From JBDHTQ01 sp039808765 (GTDB lineage Bacteria > Pseudomonadota > Alphaproteobacteria > UBA2400): DNA of 35,977 nucleotides. Below the pieces are notes generated by a model. It did no database searches. It had not been told where the DNA came from and was given only the letters and a program-made list of their open reading frames with translations. The translations under genes and the position numbers were made by a program. This document shows, one piece after another, positions 1 to 8,206 of the stretch. How positions within the stretch are numbered: the first letter of the stretch is position 1; each line of letters starts with the position of its first letter. Where the stretch lies: positions 1-35,977 of the forward strand of contig JBDHTQ010000012.1 in assembly GCA_039808765.1 (NCBI GenBank), read 5' to 3'.

Positions 1-424
1 GCTCAGCGTTTTGCTTCGGACTAATCTTTCGCTTACCGGACATTAAATATGGTGGTGTTTTAACTTTTCTCAGATGAGAATGTATTTTCTGAAGAGCTTC
101 AGCTAACTTAGGAAGTGGCTCGCCTTTCAAGCGGGCGTACTCGGCCGCTTCAGGCCCATCACCACCCTCAAGGAAGAACAAGGCGGGCCAGAATAGGACC
201 ATGCCTACCGCCATTTGAGCAGCATCATTGCTAGCGGTCTTGTCGAGTTGCCCGTATAGCTCCTGTGCCCGGCGGCTGACCCGGGTCAGCTCGGCACCAA
301 CCTGTTTGCAGTCATAATCCTGATACTGAATGGGCGAGACATAGGCGGCAGCCATTTTGTCAGGGCTTGAGGCGCAGCCCGATAAGGCAGCAGCCAAAAG
401 AACACCGGTGAGATACTTATTCAT
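1..424 (-). CDS. Putative lipoprotein, 3' end beyond the window
   Basis: Reading leftward from the ATG at 424, the frame stays open to base 1 (141 codons), so the C-terminus is missing. The first 17 residues are a lipoprotein signal: MNKY, a hydrophobic stretch, then the lipobox LSGC with Cys17 as the lipidated residue. A GGAG lies 6 bases before the ATG. The body (AAYVSPIQYQDYDC, a heptad-like 'LTRVSRRAQELYGQL' segment, and a hydrophobic 'VLFWPALFFLEGGDGPEAAEYARLKGE') matches a small lipoprotein family common in alphaproteobacteria and sometimes misnamed a metal ABC transporter protein. Its function is unknown to me. Family members, as I remember them, usually end soon after the YARLKGE motif. 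This one carries at least 40 further basic residues, so its C-terminus differs or is fused to something beyond the edge. Confidence 0.75.
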   Translation of the reverse strand, partial: MNKYLTGVLLAAALSGCASSPDKMAAAYVSPIQYQDYDCKQVGAELTRVSRRAQELYGQLDKTASNDAAQMAVGMVLFWPALFFLEGGDGPEAAEYARLKGEPLPKLAEALQKIHSHLRKVKTPPYLMSGKRKISPKQNAE

Positions 425-542
425 GAGAACTCCACAGCAGAAGACAACACCGAACTGGTGCTCCCTCTCGCTAACAAATTCACATGGCTGCGCCTACGGA
501 AACGCTTACTGAACTGCGTCAGGAATGGACGTAACTATCCAT

Positions 543-554
543 AATCAGCTGATT
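543..554. promoter_or_regulatory. 12-bp palindrome in the divergent intergenic region
   Basis: The 246-base gap between the lipoprotein start (424) and the WYL regulator start (671) holds no gene. It contains the perfect palindrome AATCAGCTGATT. The position fits an operator for the divergently oriented WYL regulator, but nothing else supports that role. A palindrome of this length can occur by chance. Confidence 0.25.
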
Positions 555-670
555 TCAAATTAAAATATCTTGCGAACGAGACGCGAACTCTGTCAATTCT
601 GGTCGCACTTTGTTGGAACTGTGGTTGTCTGAAGAACGTGTTCAGGCATACTCGCAGCGGGAGATATGGA

Positions 671-1717
671 ATGCGTCACGAAAAAGCTGAAGTTGTTCTG
701 CGCCTAGCCATTGAGCTGAAAGCTAGCACTATGGGCCTGAGCCTAGATGAAATGGGCCAGCGCCTGCAGGAGAATTTCGGCACCAAATATGGCCGCCGCA
801 CGGTAGAGCGCCTGCGCGATGCGGTTGGGCGACTCTATTCTGATATGGAAGTCGCCAATCCGGGGGAGTATCCGAAGCGCTGGCGCATACCCGGGAATGC
901 ATTTGCTTTGGCGCTGCAACCCAGCCAGGAGGAATTGGCTGGGCTCGACTTAGCCGTTAAATTTTTACGCCGTCAACAGCTTAAGAATGAGGCAGATCAG
1001 CTGGCACGTTTAAGTGCCAAGATCCGCTCAGCGCTCCCGGCACCGACTGCCCGCAAGATGGAGCTAGATCTACAACCACTCCTTGAGGCGGAAGGTGTAG
1101 CGCTACGCCCAGGACCAAAGTTGAATGTATCAACGGATTGGGTGGCAACCATTCGGCAGGCGATACAGCTTAGCAAGCGCCTGCGGATTAATTACCGCAA
1201 GCGCGATGGCAACGGGACGGGCACCTATGTGCTTGAGCCATATGGGTTTTTATATGGTAATACGCGCCCGTATCTGATTGGCTATGTGCCAGCGCGTCGA
1301 GGCATCCGCCATTTTAGCCTTTCAGATATTACCTCGCTTGAGCTGATTCTAGAAAGCTTCGTCCCTGATAGCGAATTTTCCCTCGCTAAGTTCGCCGAGC
1401 GCTCCTTTGGCGTGTTTCAGGAGACTGACGGGCCTTTTGATGTGGTCTGGAAGTTTACGCCCTACGGCGCACGCGATGCCCGGCAATTCCAGTTTCACCC
1501 GTCACAGATGGTCGAGGAACATAAAGATGGCAGCATCACTGTTCGCTTTCAGGCTTGCGGCCTGAAAGAGATGGTCTGGCACCTGCTTACGTGGGATGAG
1601 CATGTTGAGATCATCTCGCCGCCTGAGCTACAGCAGGCCTATACCGATCTGGTCTCGAAATTCATGAAGCGGCCTACAGCTAAACAAAAAAAGAGGAAGA
1701 AGAGATCTTCTTTTTAG
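671..1717 (+). CDS. WYL-domain transcriptional regulator
   Basis: This is a probable DNA-binding regulator of 348 residues. The N-terminal ~60 residues form a helix-turn-helix-like unit ('SLDEMGQRL...YGRRTVERLRDAV'). The WYL-domain core follows ('AIQLSKRLRINYRKRDG', 'LEPYGFLYGNTRPYLIGYV', 'RHFSLSDITSLEL'), then a C-terminal domain of the kind that usually follows WYL, ending in a Lys/Arg-rich tail. WYL proteins often regulate phage defence, DNA-damage and mobile-element genes and may sense nucleic acid or nucleotide ligands. I chose the ATG at 671 because GGGAG lies 7 bases upstream. A GTG at 638 would add 11 residues but has no such site. The ADP-ribosylglycohydrolase gene starts 31 bases after the stop, so the two are probably co-transcribed. 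Confidence 0.85.
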   Translation: MRHEKAEVVLRLAIELKASTMGLSLDEMGQRLQENFGTKYGRRTVERLRDAVGRLYSDMEVANPGEYPKRWRIPGNAFALALQPSQEELAGLDLAVKFLRRQQLKNEADQLARLSAKIRSALPAPTARKMELDLQPLLEAEGVALRPGPKLNVSTDWVATIRQAIQLSKRLRINYRKRDGNGTGTYVLEPYGFLYGNTRPYLIGYVPARRGIRHFSLSDITSLELILESFVPDSEFSLAKFAERSFGVFQETDGPFDVVWKFTPYGARDARQFQFHPSQMVEEHKDGSITVRFQACGLKEMVWHLLTWDEHVEIISPPELQQAYTDLVSKFMKRPTAKQKKRKKRSSF

Positions 1718-1748
1718 TTACATACATGGCACTAACTGGGGAATATCT

Positions 1749-2516
1749 ATGTGGGGTGCAGTAATAGGCGATATCGTGGGTTCCATCTATGAATGGGACA
1801 ATGTGAAGACCAAGGACTTCGGCCCTCTGTTTACGGCTGATTCATTCTTTACCGACGATACGGTCTGCACTGTTGCTGTGGCTGACATTCTTCTCAATAA
1901 GAAAGACCCCGCATCCACATTGCGCGCATGGTGCAGACAGCACCCAGATGCCGGTTATGGTGGGAATTTCAGGGATTGGGTGAGTAACTCGGATATGGGC
2001 CCCTACAACAGCTGGGGCAATGGCTCGGCCATGCGGGTGAGCCCAGCGGCCCTGCTTTCCGATTCCCGAGAGCAGATATTGGAAAATGCCCGTCTCGTGA
2101 CGGTTATTACGCATGACCATATTGAGGGCATAAAAGGTGCCCTCGCTACTGTGGACAGCATCCATGCATTGCGGCAGGGCACCAATCTGTCTGAAGTTCG
2201 CAGCTTTATTGAGCAGGAATACGATTATCCACTTAATCGTACCGTCGACATGATCCGGCCTGATTACAATTTTGATGTCAGCTGTCAGGGCACAGTGCCT
2301 GAAGCAATCATTTGCGCTCTTGAGGCTACCAGTTTTGAAAATGCCATTCGCAATGCCATTTCTCTAGGCGGAGACAGTGATACCATGGCCTGCATCACTG
2401 GTGCACTTGCTGAAGCGCGTTTTGGTGTTCCCAAAGATCTCATTGCGCAGGCTAGTGGGCGTATGCATGAGGATATGACCGCCATTATGGGCAGACTCTA
2501 CGCTTCGGCACCATAA
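1749..2516 (+). CDS. ADP-ribosylglycohydrolase family protein
   Basis: This 255-residue protein belongs to the DraG/ARH fold (ADP_ribosyl_GH). The family hydrolyses ADP-ribose from proteins, nucleic acids or small molecules using two Mg ions. Metal-ligand motifs are intact: T35-D36-D37 in 'SFFTDDTVCTVAVAD' near the start, and D209-S-D211-T212 in 'SLGGDSDTMACITGA' near the end. The 'YNSWGNGSAMRVSP' block typical of the family is also present. It looks full length and catalytically competent. No ADP-ribosyltransferase partner is visible in the window, so the substrate is unknown. It follows the WYL regulator closely, which suggests regulated expression as a pair. The family assignment is secure; the substrate is not. 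Confidence 0.9.
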   Translation: MWGAVIGDIVGSIYEWDNVKTKDFGPLFTADSFFTDDTVCTVAVADILLNKKDPASTLRAWCRQHPDAGYGGNFRDWVSNSDMGPYNSWGNGSAMRVSPAALLSDSREQILENARLVTVITHDHIEGIKGALATVDSIHALRQGTNLSEVRSFIEQEYDYPLNRTVDMIRPDYNFDVSCQGTVPEAIICALEATSFENAIRNAISLGGDSDTMACITGALAEARFGVPKDLIAQASGRMHEDMTAIMGRLYASAP

Positions 2517-2617
2517 ACATAGCCTGATATCCTGATTTACCCCGCCTTCCCCTCAGAAATGACTGGAAGAGCAACGCATTACTGCTAATGTGCTCATGGA
2601 TCTGCTTCGGCGGGTCC

Positions 2618-2783
2618 GGGGCTTGATAACCCCACAATGATCGGTGACGTGTCCGTCATCACGTCGCCCCTCGGCTTATGGCCGGGAGGCGACGGCGTAT
2701 GTCCAATGCCTCACGGCTAAAGGTCGTCGCGGTCGTATCATTGCGGCTTATCAACTCCCGGCCACCAGGAGCAATCCTGGTGG
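2618..2783 (+). other. Cluster of four stem-loops upstream of the GIY-YIG gene
   Basis: Between 2517 and 2804 I see no convincing gene, but four hairpins stand in a row. They are GGGG/CCCC (2618-2633), GGTGACG/CGTCATC with a 4-base loop (2643-2660), a 14-position stem with one mismatch and a 5-base loop (2662-2694), and CCACCAGG/CCTGGTGG with a 6-base loop (2762-2783). None is followed by a T-run, so they are not simple terminators. They could be a structured leader of the nuclease gene, a small RNA, or a recombination or DNA-hairpin site. A 66-codon frame (2644-2844) crosses them but lacks recognisable features. Confidence 0.4.
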
Positions 2784-2804
2784 TTGGAAGGGTAAGCAGC
2801 GCAA

Positions 2805-3578
2805 ATGGCTCCGAAAACAGCAGCACGAAAAAACAAGAAAGTAGCTGATGCTGCTAACAGAGAATTTTCTCCGCTGGTCAAGGATATACTGAAATCTTAC
2901 GTCTACCGCCTGATTGATCCCCGAGATGGCCTTACATTTTACATCGGTAAAGGCGTTGGCAACCGCATCTTTTATCACGAAAAAGAAGCTCGCAATCCTA
3001 AGATTCGCAGCAAGAAAGTTCAGCGGATCCGAGCAATTCTTAAGGCCGGCGAAGAAGTGCGCTACATCATTCATCGCCATGGCCTGACTGAAGACCAGGC
3101 GTTTGAAATCGAAGCTGCTTTAATTGATGTCTATCGGGAGCGCGGATTAATCGAAACAGATAATCAGGTGGCCGGTCACCATAGTTGCGGTATTGGTATC
3201 CGTGAATTGTCTGAAGTCGTCGCAACCTATGAGCCCGAGCCGGCAGTTATAACGGATGAGGCCATCCTGATTAATATTCGTCAGGCCTATCACACTGGCA
3301 TGACCACGGACGAACTCTATGAGGCAACCCGTAAATCCTGGTCATGCAGCCCCCATAAATATAACGCCACTCACGCTTATGCCGTTAAGGACGGCTTGAT
3401 CAAAGGTGTCTTTGCTATCAAGAATTGGCGACCATCACGCAAGCTGCCAGGGCGCTGGGAATTTATAGGACAGCTCGACAAGGAATTGAGCAGAAAGTAT
3501 CTCAACAGGTCGGTGCGAAACTATTTTAGCCTCGGGAACCAGAACCCCATACGCTGGATCAACACCAAGAAGCGCTGA
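2805..3578 (+). CDS. GIY-YIG nuclease family protein
   Basis: This is a predicted endonuclease of 257 residues. The GIY-YIG core spans roughly residues 30-115. The first strand is Y32-V-Y34, the second is Y46-I-G48 in 'TFYIGKGVGNRIF', and a catalytic Arg is probable at R54. The metal-binding Glu lies in 'FEIEAALIDVY'. The spacing resembles the LEM-3-like GIY-YIG subgroup. The C-terminal half ('MTTDELYEATRKSWSCSPHKYNATHAYAV...RWEFIGQ') is not one I recognise and may recognise DNA. The N-terminus is Lys/Arg rich. The ATG at 2805 has only a weak, distant GGAAGGG, so the start is uncertain. It stands alone between the ADP-ribosylglycohydrolase and the phage-like cassette and may be a homing-type or defence nuclease. 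Confidence 0.8.
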   Translation: MAPKTAARKNKKVADAANREFSPLVKDILKSYVYRLIDPRDGLTFYIGKGVGNRIFYHEKEARNPKIRSKKVQRIRAILKAGEEVRYIIHRHGLTEDQAFEIEAALIDVYRERGLIETDNQVAGHHSCGIGIRELSEVVATYEPEPAVITDEAILINIRQAYHTGMTTDELYEATRKSWSCSPHKYNATHAYAVKDGLIKGVFAIKNWRPSRKLPGRWEFIGQLDKELSRKYLNRSVRNYFSLGNQNPIRWINTKKR

Positions 3579-3661
3579 TGTTCCGCCTTATTAATTTGGC
3601 CGCTATATATGAGGAACCCTTAGGTGTTGCAATAAGGCGGCGGCTGTGATAGTTCTGACCT

Positions 3662-4336
3662 ATGGCACAAACCCAGACCCAGCATATCTACCGCCGCAGC
3701 CAGGCCATTCTGGCCGTTTGGAAGGTGTTTACCCAGGGCAGCGCCGCTGAGCCGAGCTCTGCCTATCTTATGCGCTTCAAGAAAATGGTAGATCTCGACC
3801 GCAGCACTGACCGCAGCAAAAATACTCCGTTTGCCTTCCAGACCAATGTCAATGGCCAAAGGGGAGTGGATGCTGACTTTACTGATTTTGACGTGTTCTG
3901 CGTTGCTCTCGCACTTCATCTCACCGATATGGGCTTTAAGCAGCTCGAGGTGATTTTCTTGATCCGCACTATTCGGGCAAAGCTTTCTGCTGTTTACGTT
4001 AAGGTGGGAGCGCAGGCATGGATTGGCCGGCAAATTGCCTCACCAACCGACCATTCCGACATGCCAGTGTTTGAGCGCAAGGGTCGCAATATCGTTGACC
4101 CCAAAGTGTTCATGCTCGTCCACAAGGTCGAAGTCACCCAGTTGCTGACCGATGATGCCATATCCGTCATCATTGAACCTGAATTCATTTTTGGCACGCA
4201 GAATCTCGCCAACTATCTTGCAGAAGCCATGATTCGCCAGCGTACGGCTCTGATTGTCGAGCTGTCCGAGCTTATTCACCAAATCCCACATGAGCTGGCG
4301 CAAACGCCGGCTATTAAACGCGGGCGCAAAACCTAA
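3662..4336 (+). CDS. Hypothetical protein upstream of the methyltransferase
   Basis: I do not recognise this 224-residue protein. The N-terminal 35 residues ('YRRSQAILAVWKVFTQG') look helical. A second helical block follows ('DFTDFDVFCVALALHLTDMGFKQLEVIFLIRTIRAKL'), which has the feel of a MerR-like or HTH-containing regulatory fold. It has no signal peptide or membrane segment. It ends 15 bases before the ParB-methyltransferase gene and probably belongs to the same transcript. A phage-cassette regulatory role is a guess from position only. Confidence 0.6.
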   Translation: MAQTQTQHIYRRSQAILAVWKVFTQGSAAEPSSAYLMRFKKMVDLDRSTDRSKNTPFAFQTNVNGQRGVDADFTDFDVFCVALALHLTDMGFKQLEVIFLIRTIRAKLSAVYVKVGAQAWIGRQIASPTDHSDMPVFERKGRNIVDPKVFMLVHKVEVTQLLTDDAISVIIEPEFIFGTQNLANYLAEAMIRQRTALIVELSELIHQIPHELAQTPAIKRGRKT

Positions 4337-4351
4337 AAAACTGGAGGCATC

Positions 4352-5722
4352 ATGAAGTTCAAACCAAGACCTAGTAAGCCAGCTCGTTTGGAGAACCTTA
4401 AGGTTCTTTTCGCTGATCATAAGATCGTTATGCGGCCGGTAAGCGAGCTGCGCATCCCTAACGACAACCCACGCAAGTACACGGAAGAAGAAGCCATGCG
4501 CACGGCCGCTGCCCTGCGCGAGATTGGCTGCTTCCTTACGGTGCTGGTGGATAAAAACTCGCGCATTCTTGCGGGTGAGCTGGTCGTCAAAGCCGCAATG
4601 CTGCTGGGCGCGCAGCAGGTTCCCACAATTGAGCTTACCAATCTGTCAGAGCAGCAAGCTGAGGCGTTGCGTATTGCCCATAGTCAGCTCAACACCTATG
4701 GGCGCTGGGATGGAACCACGCTTGCAAAGAAAATTGACTATCTCGTTGAGTTTGATTTTAACACCGACAGCCTCGGCTTTAAAGGCGGGGAACTTGATCT
4801 GATTATTAATCCACCTGGTGAAGCATCCCCTACTGAAAAAGAGGAAGTTCCGGAGCCGCTTGCCGGTCCAGCGGTAAGCAAGCCAGGGGATGTGGTTATC
4901 CTTGGTCGGCATCGCCTGATCTGCGCAAGTGCCCTTGAACCGGCCACTTACCAGAAACTTATGAGCGCAGAAAAGGCCATCCTGATCTTCACCGATCCCC
5001 CATTTAACGTGAAGATTGATGGGCATGTCTGCGGCAACGGCAAAATTCGCCATCGTGAATTCGCCATGGCAGCCGGCGAAATGACTGAGGATGAGTTTAT
5101 TGCCTTTCTGAGTCAGGTGATCATGCTGATGTGTCAGTACAGCACGAATGGCTCTATCCACTATATCTGTATGGATTGGCGCCATATTGGCGATTTGCTG
5201 GAGGCCGCACGTCAGCATTATACAGAGTACAAGCAGCTTATCGTCTGGAACAAGGATGTGGGCGGACAAGGTGCCTGCTACCGCTCCAAGCATGAACTGA
5301 TCGGCATGTTCAAGAACGGGGCCGACAAATACATCAATAATTTTGGCTTGGGCGAGACCGGCCGTTACCGCACGAATGTTTGGGATTACCCAGGCGTCAA
5401 CTCAATGCGGGGCGGTCGGCGCGATGAATTAGCTTGACATCCAACCGTTAAGCCACTGGCGCTGGTGGTTGATGCTCTGCTCGACTGCTCCAATCCCGGC
5501 AATATTGTGCTTGATCCCTTCATGGGCAGCGGTACGACCCTTATTGCCGCCGAAAAGACCGGCCGTGTTTGCCGTGGCTGCGAACTCGACCCTCTTTATG
5601 TCGACGTGGCCGTGCGCCGCTGGCAGGCCCTCACCGGCAAAAAAGCCGTGTTCGAGGGCTCGGGGCTCACTTTCGATGAGGTTGCGGCCCGTCTGGAGGT
5701 GCCTGATGACCAAACAGTATGA
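4352..5722 (+). pseudogene. ParB-domain DNA methyltransferase, split by an in-frame TGA
   Basis: Residues 1-150 form a ParB/sulfiredoxin-like N-terminal domain ('VSELRIPNDNPRKYTEEE', 'ILAGELVVKAA', 'LRIAHSQLN'). An N4/N6-type methyltransferase follows, with catalytic motif D215-P-P-F218. TGA at 5435-5437 stops the frame after 361 codons ('GGRRDELA'). Translation past it continues in the same frame with 'HPTVKP...' and the SAM-binding motif FMGSGTT (residues 390-396), ending at 5722. No insertion or deletion is needed to explain this; one codon, probably ATG or TGG, has become TGA. The upstream part lacks the SAM site, so an unsuppressed product should be inactive. A downstream GTG at 5465 lacks a good ribosome-binding site. 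GGAGG stands 5 bases before the ATG at 4352. A sequencing error is possible. Confidence 0.8.
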
Positions 5723-6080
5723 GGTTGGCTACCGCAAACCCCCTAAATCTACCCAGTTTAAGCCCGGCCAGTCAGGTAACCGGAAGGGACGCCCCAAAGG
5801 TCGCCTGAACTTTGTTACCGAGCTTGAGGATGAGCTGGCTGAGCGCCTGACCGTGCAGGAAAATGGCGTGCGCAAGCGCATCAGCAAGCAGCGGGCGCTC
5901 ATCAAGCGCCTCTATCAGGCTGCCATGGATAAAGACGCCCGCGCCGCCATGATTCTGTTCAACATGGCCAAAATGATACCCGGGGACGATGTACGCCCGC
6001 CCGAAGACCTGACTGAAGCCGACCGCCAAATTCTTGAAAATTTCAAGCGCCGGTTCCTGCAGGATAATACAAGGGGTTAG
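5706..6080 (+). CDS. DUF5681 domain protein
   Basis: This is a 124-residue basic protein. Its N-terminal motif 'STQFKPGQSGNRKGRPKG' is the signature of DUF5681, a family regularly encoded just before large terminase genes in alphaproteobacterial phage-like loci. A small-terminase-like or DNA-binding role is often suspected but not shown. The remainder is helical and charged. The start at 5706 is supported by GGAGG 6 bases upstream and overlaps the end of the methyltransferase frame by 17 bases, indicating translational coupling. The terminase start follows immediately after its stop. Confidence 0.85.
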   Translation: MTKQYEVGYRKPPKSTQFKPGQSGNRKGRPKGRLNFVTELEDELAERLTVQENGVRKRISKQRALIKRLYQAAMDKDARAAMILFNMAKMIPGDDVRPPEDLTEADRQILENFKRRFLQDNTRG

Positions 6081-6081
6081 C

Positions 6082-7548
6082 ATGGCCGATTCCCAAAAGC
6101 TGGATAAACAGCTGATAAACGCGCTGATGCGCGAAGACTTCCAGGCCTTTGTTGAAAAGGCATTTATGTACGTCAATCCCGGCACGCCGCTATGCATAAG
6201 CTGGCATATTGAGGCGATCTGTTTCTATCTCAAGCGCATGCTGCGGGGCGATTACCGGCGCGGTATTATTAATCTGCCGCCGCGGAGCCTTAAATCATTC
6301 ATTGTCTCAGTAGCGCTACCCGCATGGATCCATGGGCAGGATCCCTCGGCGCGCATCATCACTATTGCGTATGGTGAAGAACTGAGCAAACAGCACATGA
6401 TGATGTACCGCCAAATCATGGAGGCCGATTGGTACCGCAGCCTGTTTCCCGCCACCGTGATTGGCGAATGGAAAAATTCTGACACAGAGCTCTGGACCAC
6501 CGCAAACGGCTACCGCCTGTGTGCATCAGCCGGCGGGCCCATTACCGGCCGTGGCGGCAATTTAATCATTATCGATGATCCGCACAAAGCCGACGATGCC
6601 AATTACCCTAACGAGCTTATTAAGCGCTGCAATTGGTACTCCAGCACCATCCCCAGCCGTTTGGATGATAAGCATAACGGCATCATCTTGGTCGTTATGC
6701 AGCGGCTTGATGTTAATGACCTATCCGGCTACCTCGCCGATAAAGGTGGCTTTGAGATACTGTCGCTACCCGCCCGCAATGCGGAGGATCAGCACATCGC
6801 CCTAAGCGATAACAAAAACCATTTTTGGAAAGCTGGCGAACTGCTTCAGCCGGAGCGGGAAGACCAAAAAGTGCTTGATGAACTGCGTGTTAGCATGGGA
6901 GATCGCGCCTTCGCGGCTCAATATCTGCAGAACCCGGTACCGCGTGAGGGGGCCATCTTTAAATCGGAATGCTTGCAACGATACAAGAAGCTACCAGAGC
7001 GTTTTGATCATCTCGTCCTGAGCTGTGACCCAGCCAGCAAAACATCCCCTAATAACGATTATTCCGCCGTCGTATTATGCGGAATCGCCAATAACAAATA
7101 TTATATTATGTACGTGTGGCAGATGCGGTGCGAGCTGCCCAAGCTGATGGACTTTCTGATCAGCCGCTATTCAACTTTTAAAGCGAATGCACTGCTTGTA
7201 GAGGAGGCCGGCATTGGCGCTGCGATTATTCAGCACATCCGGACTCTGAACACAAAAATCAACATCCATGCCTTTAAATCAAAAATGGATAAGGTCACAC
7301 GTGCAGAACGCACAACAATTGTTGCCGAAGCCGAACGCCTTCTTCTCCCAGAAACAGCATCCTGGCTTGCCAATTTTGAACACGAGCTGCTCCAATTTCC
7401 AGCCGTCAAGCATGACGACCAGGTAGATGCCCTTACCCAGATTATTTGTTGGAATGATGGACGCAGCAAAATTCCGAATGTGGGCATGATAAGCATCCCC
7501 CGCAGCGATGGGTACAGGCACGACTGGATGGTCAACAAAGGGTACTAA
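6082..7548 (+). CDS. Phage terminase large subunit
   Basis: This 488-residue protein is the ATP-driven DNA-packaging motor and headful nuclease of a tailed phage. The N-terminal ATPase has an atypical Walker A 'NLPPRSLKS' (residues 64-72, K71) and Walker B 'LIIIDDP' (161-167). The C-terminal RNase H-like nuclease begins near 'HLVLSCDPASK' and has a later acidic cluster at 'KHDDQVDALTQ'. The length is normal for the family. The ATG at 6082 follows AGGGG and sits one base after the DUF5681 stop. No portal, protease or capsid gene follows; the next genes are on the opposite strand. The cassette therefore looks like a remnant, or part of a satellite that borrows a helper's capsid. Confidence 0.92.
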   Translation: MADSQKLDKQLINALMREDFQAFVEKAFMYVNPGTPLCISWHIEAICFYLKRMLRGDYRRGIINLPPRSLKSFIVSVALPAWIHGQDPSARIITIAYGEELSKQHMMMYRQIMEADWYRSLFPATVIGEWKNSDTELWTTANGYRLCASAGGPITGRGGNLIIIDDPHKADDANYPNELIKRCNWYSSTIPSRLDDKHNGIILVVMQRLDVNDLSGYLADKGGFEILSLPARNAEDQHIALSDNKNHFWKAGELLQPEREDQKVLDELRVSMGDRAFAAQYLQNPVPREGAIFKSECLQRYKKLPERFDHLVLSCDPASKTSPNNDYSAVVLCGIANNKYYIMYVWQMRCELPKLMDFLISRYSTFKANALLVEEAGIGAAIIQHIRTLNTKINIHAFKSKMDKVTRAERTTIVAEAERLLLPETASWLANFEHELLQFPAVKHDDQVDALTQIICWNDGRSKIPNVGMISIPRSDGYRHDWMVNKGY

Positions 7549-7584
7549 CCGACTTCTTGTCAACCATCCATCTGTCTTAAACCG

Positions 7585-8106
7585 CTACACGACCTTGTAA
7601 ACGCGCCCGCGCTCTGCCTCAACCTGTGACTGAACCTGTAGTGCTAATTTGCGCTTTACCGACACAGATATAACCGCACGGATAGTGTGCGGTTGCCAAC
7701 CCAATGATTTAGAGATTTCATTAATGCTGGCGCCGTCTTTGCTGCGCAGCATGGCAACTGCCTGCTCCAGCTTGCTGCCAGATTTGCCTGACGGCCCAGT
7801 GGCGGGCTCTTTCTCGGCTTTCTTAGGGCTAACCTCCGGCTCGGTCGCTTCCCGAGCCACGCCCAGTGCCTTAAACCCACCATCTGCTAGGATGAGGGTT
7901 ACGCCATATCCATCCTCATGCTGCCGCCAGACAGGCGCATCACCGACAGCTTCGGCCTCCTCAACCAGTCCCTTGGTCAGCAGTTGCTTCAGGACCTTAG
8001 GCCCATCTCCACGCTTGATGCTGCGCGGGAGTGGGTAGACAGAAAAATCTCGGCGGCGGCTAGCTGCCGAAAGGATTACGAGTTGGGTATCATTGAGTTT
8101 TATCAT
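7585..8106 (-). CDS. DUF3489 domain protein
   Basis: This is a 173-residue protein. The N-terminus ('KLNDTQLVILSAASRRRDFSVYPLP') and the C-terminal winged-helix-like segment ('KLEQAVAMLRSKDGASINEISKSLGWQPHTIRAVIS') match DUF3489, a small family seen beside phage and mobile genes in alphaproteobacteria. The C-terminal part looks like a DNA-binding helix-turn-helix. A Lys/Pro/Ser-rich linker separates the two halves. The ATG at 8106 has AAGGAG 6 bases before it and is preferred over a longer frame opening at 8241. It lies downstream of the 73-residue gene on the same strand. Confidence 0.8.
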   Translation of the reverse strand: MIKLNDTQLVILSAASRRRDFSVYPLPRSIKRGDGPKVLKQLLTKGLVEEAEAVGDAPVWRQHEDGYGVTLILADGGFKALGVAREATEPEVSPKKAEKEPATGPSGKSGSKLEQAVAMLRSKDGASINEISKSLGWQPHTIRAVISVSVKRKLALQVQSQVEAERGRVYKVV

Positions 8107-8206
8107 GGTGGTCTCCTTACTATACGGAGGCCAGACCATTCTGGCACTCCTACCACCACAAGCCCCGCCGGCGCTACTGGACGGAGCTGATATTGACTGG
8201 AGCAGC

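Noticed and set aside
2644..2844. 66-codon frame crossing the stem-loops before the GIY-YIG gene.
   Set aside because: No ribosome-binding site or family similarity, and it overlaps the nuclease start. The palindromic structure explains the sequence better.
4646..5293. Long minus-strand frame of 215 codons inside the methyltransferase gene.
   Set aside because: A shadow of the real gene: no domain, no ribosome-binding site, and the plus-strand frame has clear motifs.
5435..5437. TGA read as tryptophan or selenocysteine.
   Set aside because: Other genes here end in TGA, the organism's other genes do not need recoding, and no selenocysteine-type hairpin is evident just downstream.
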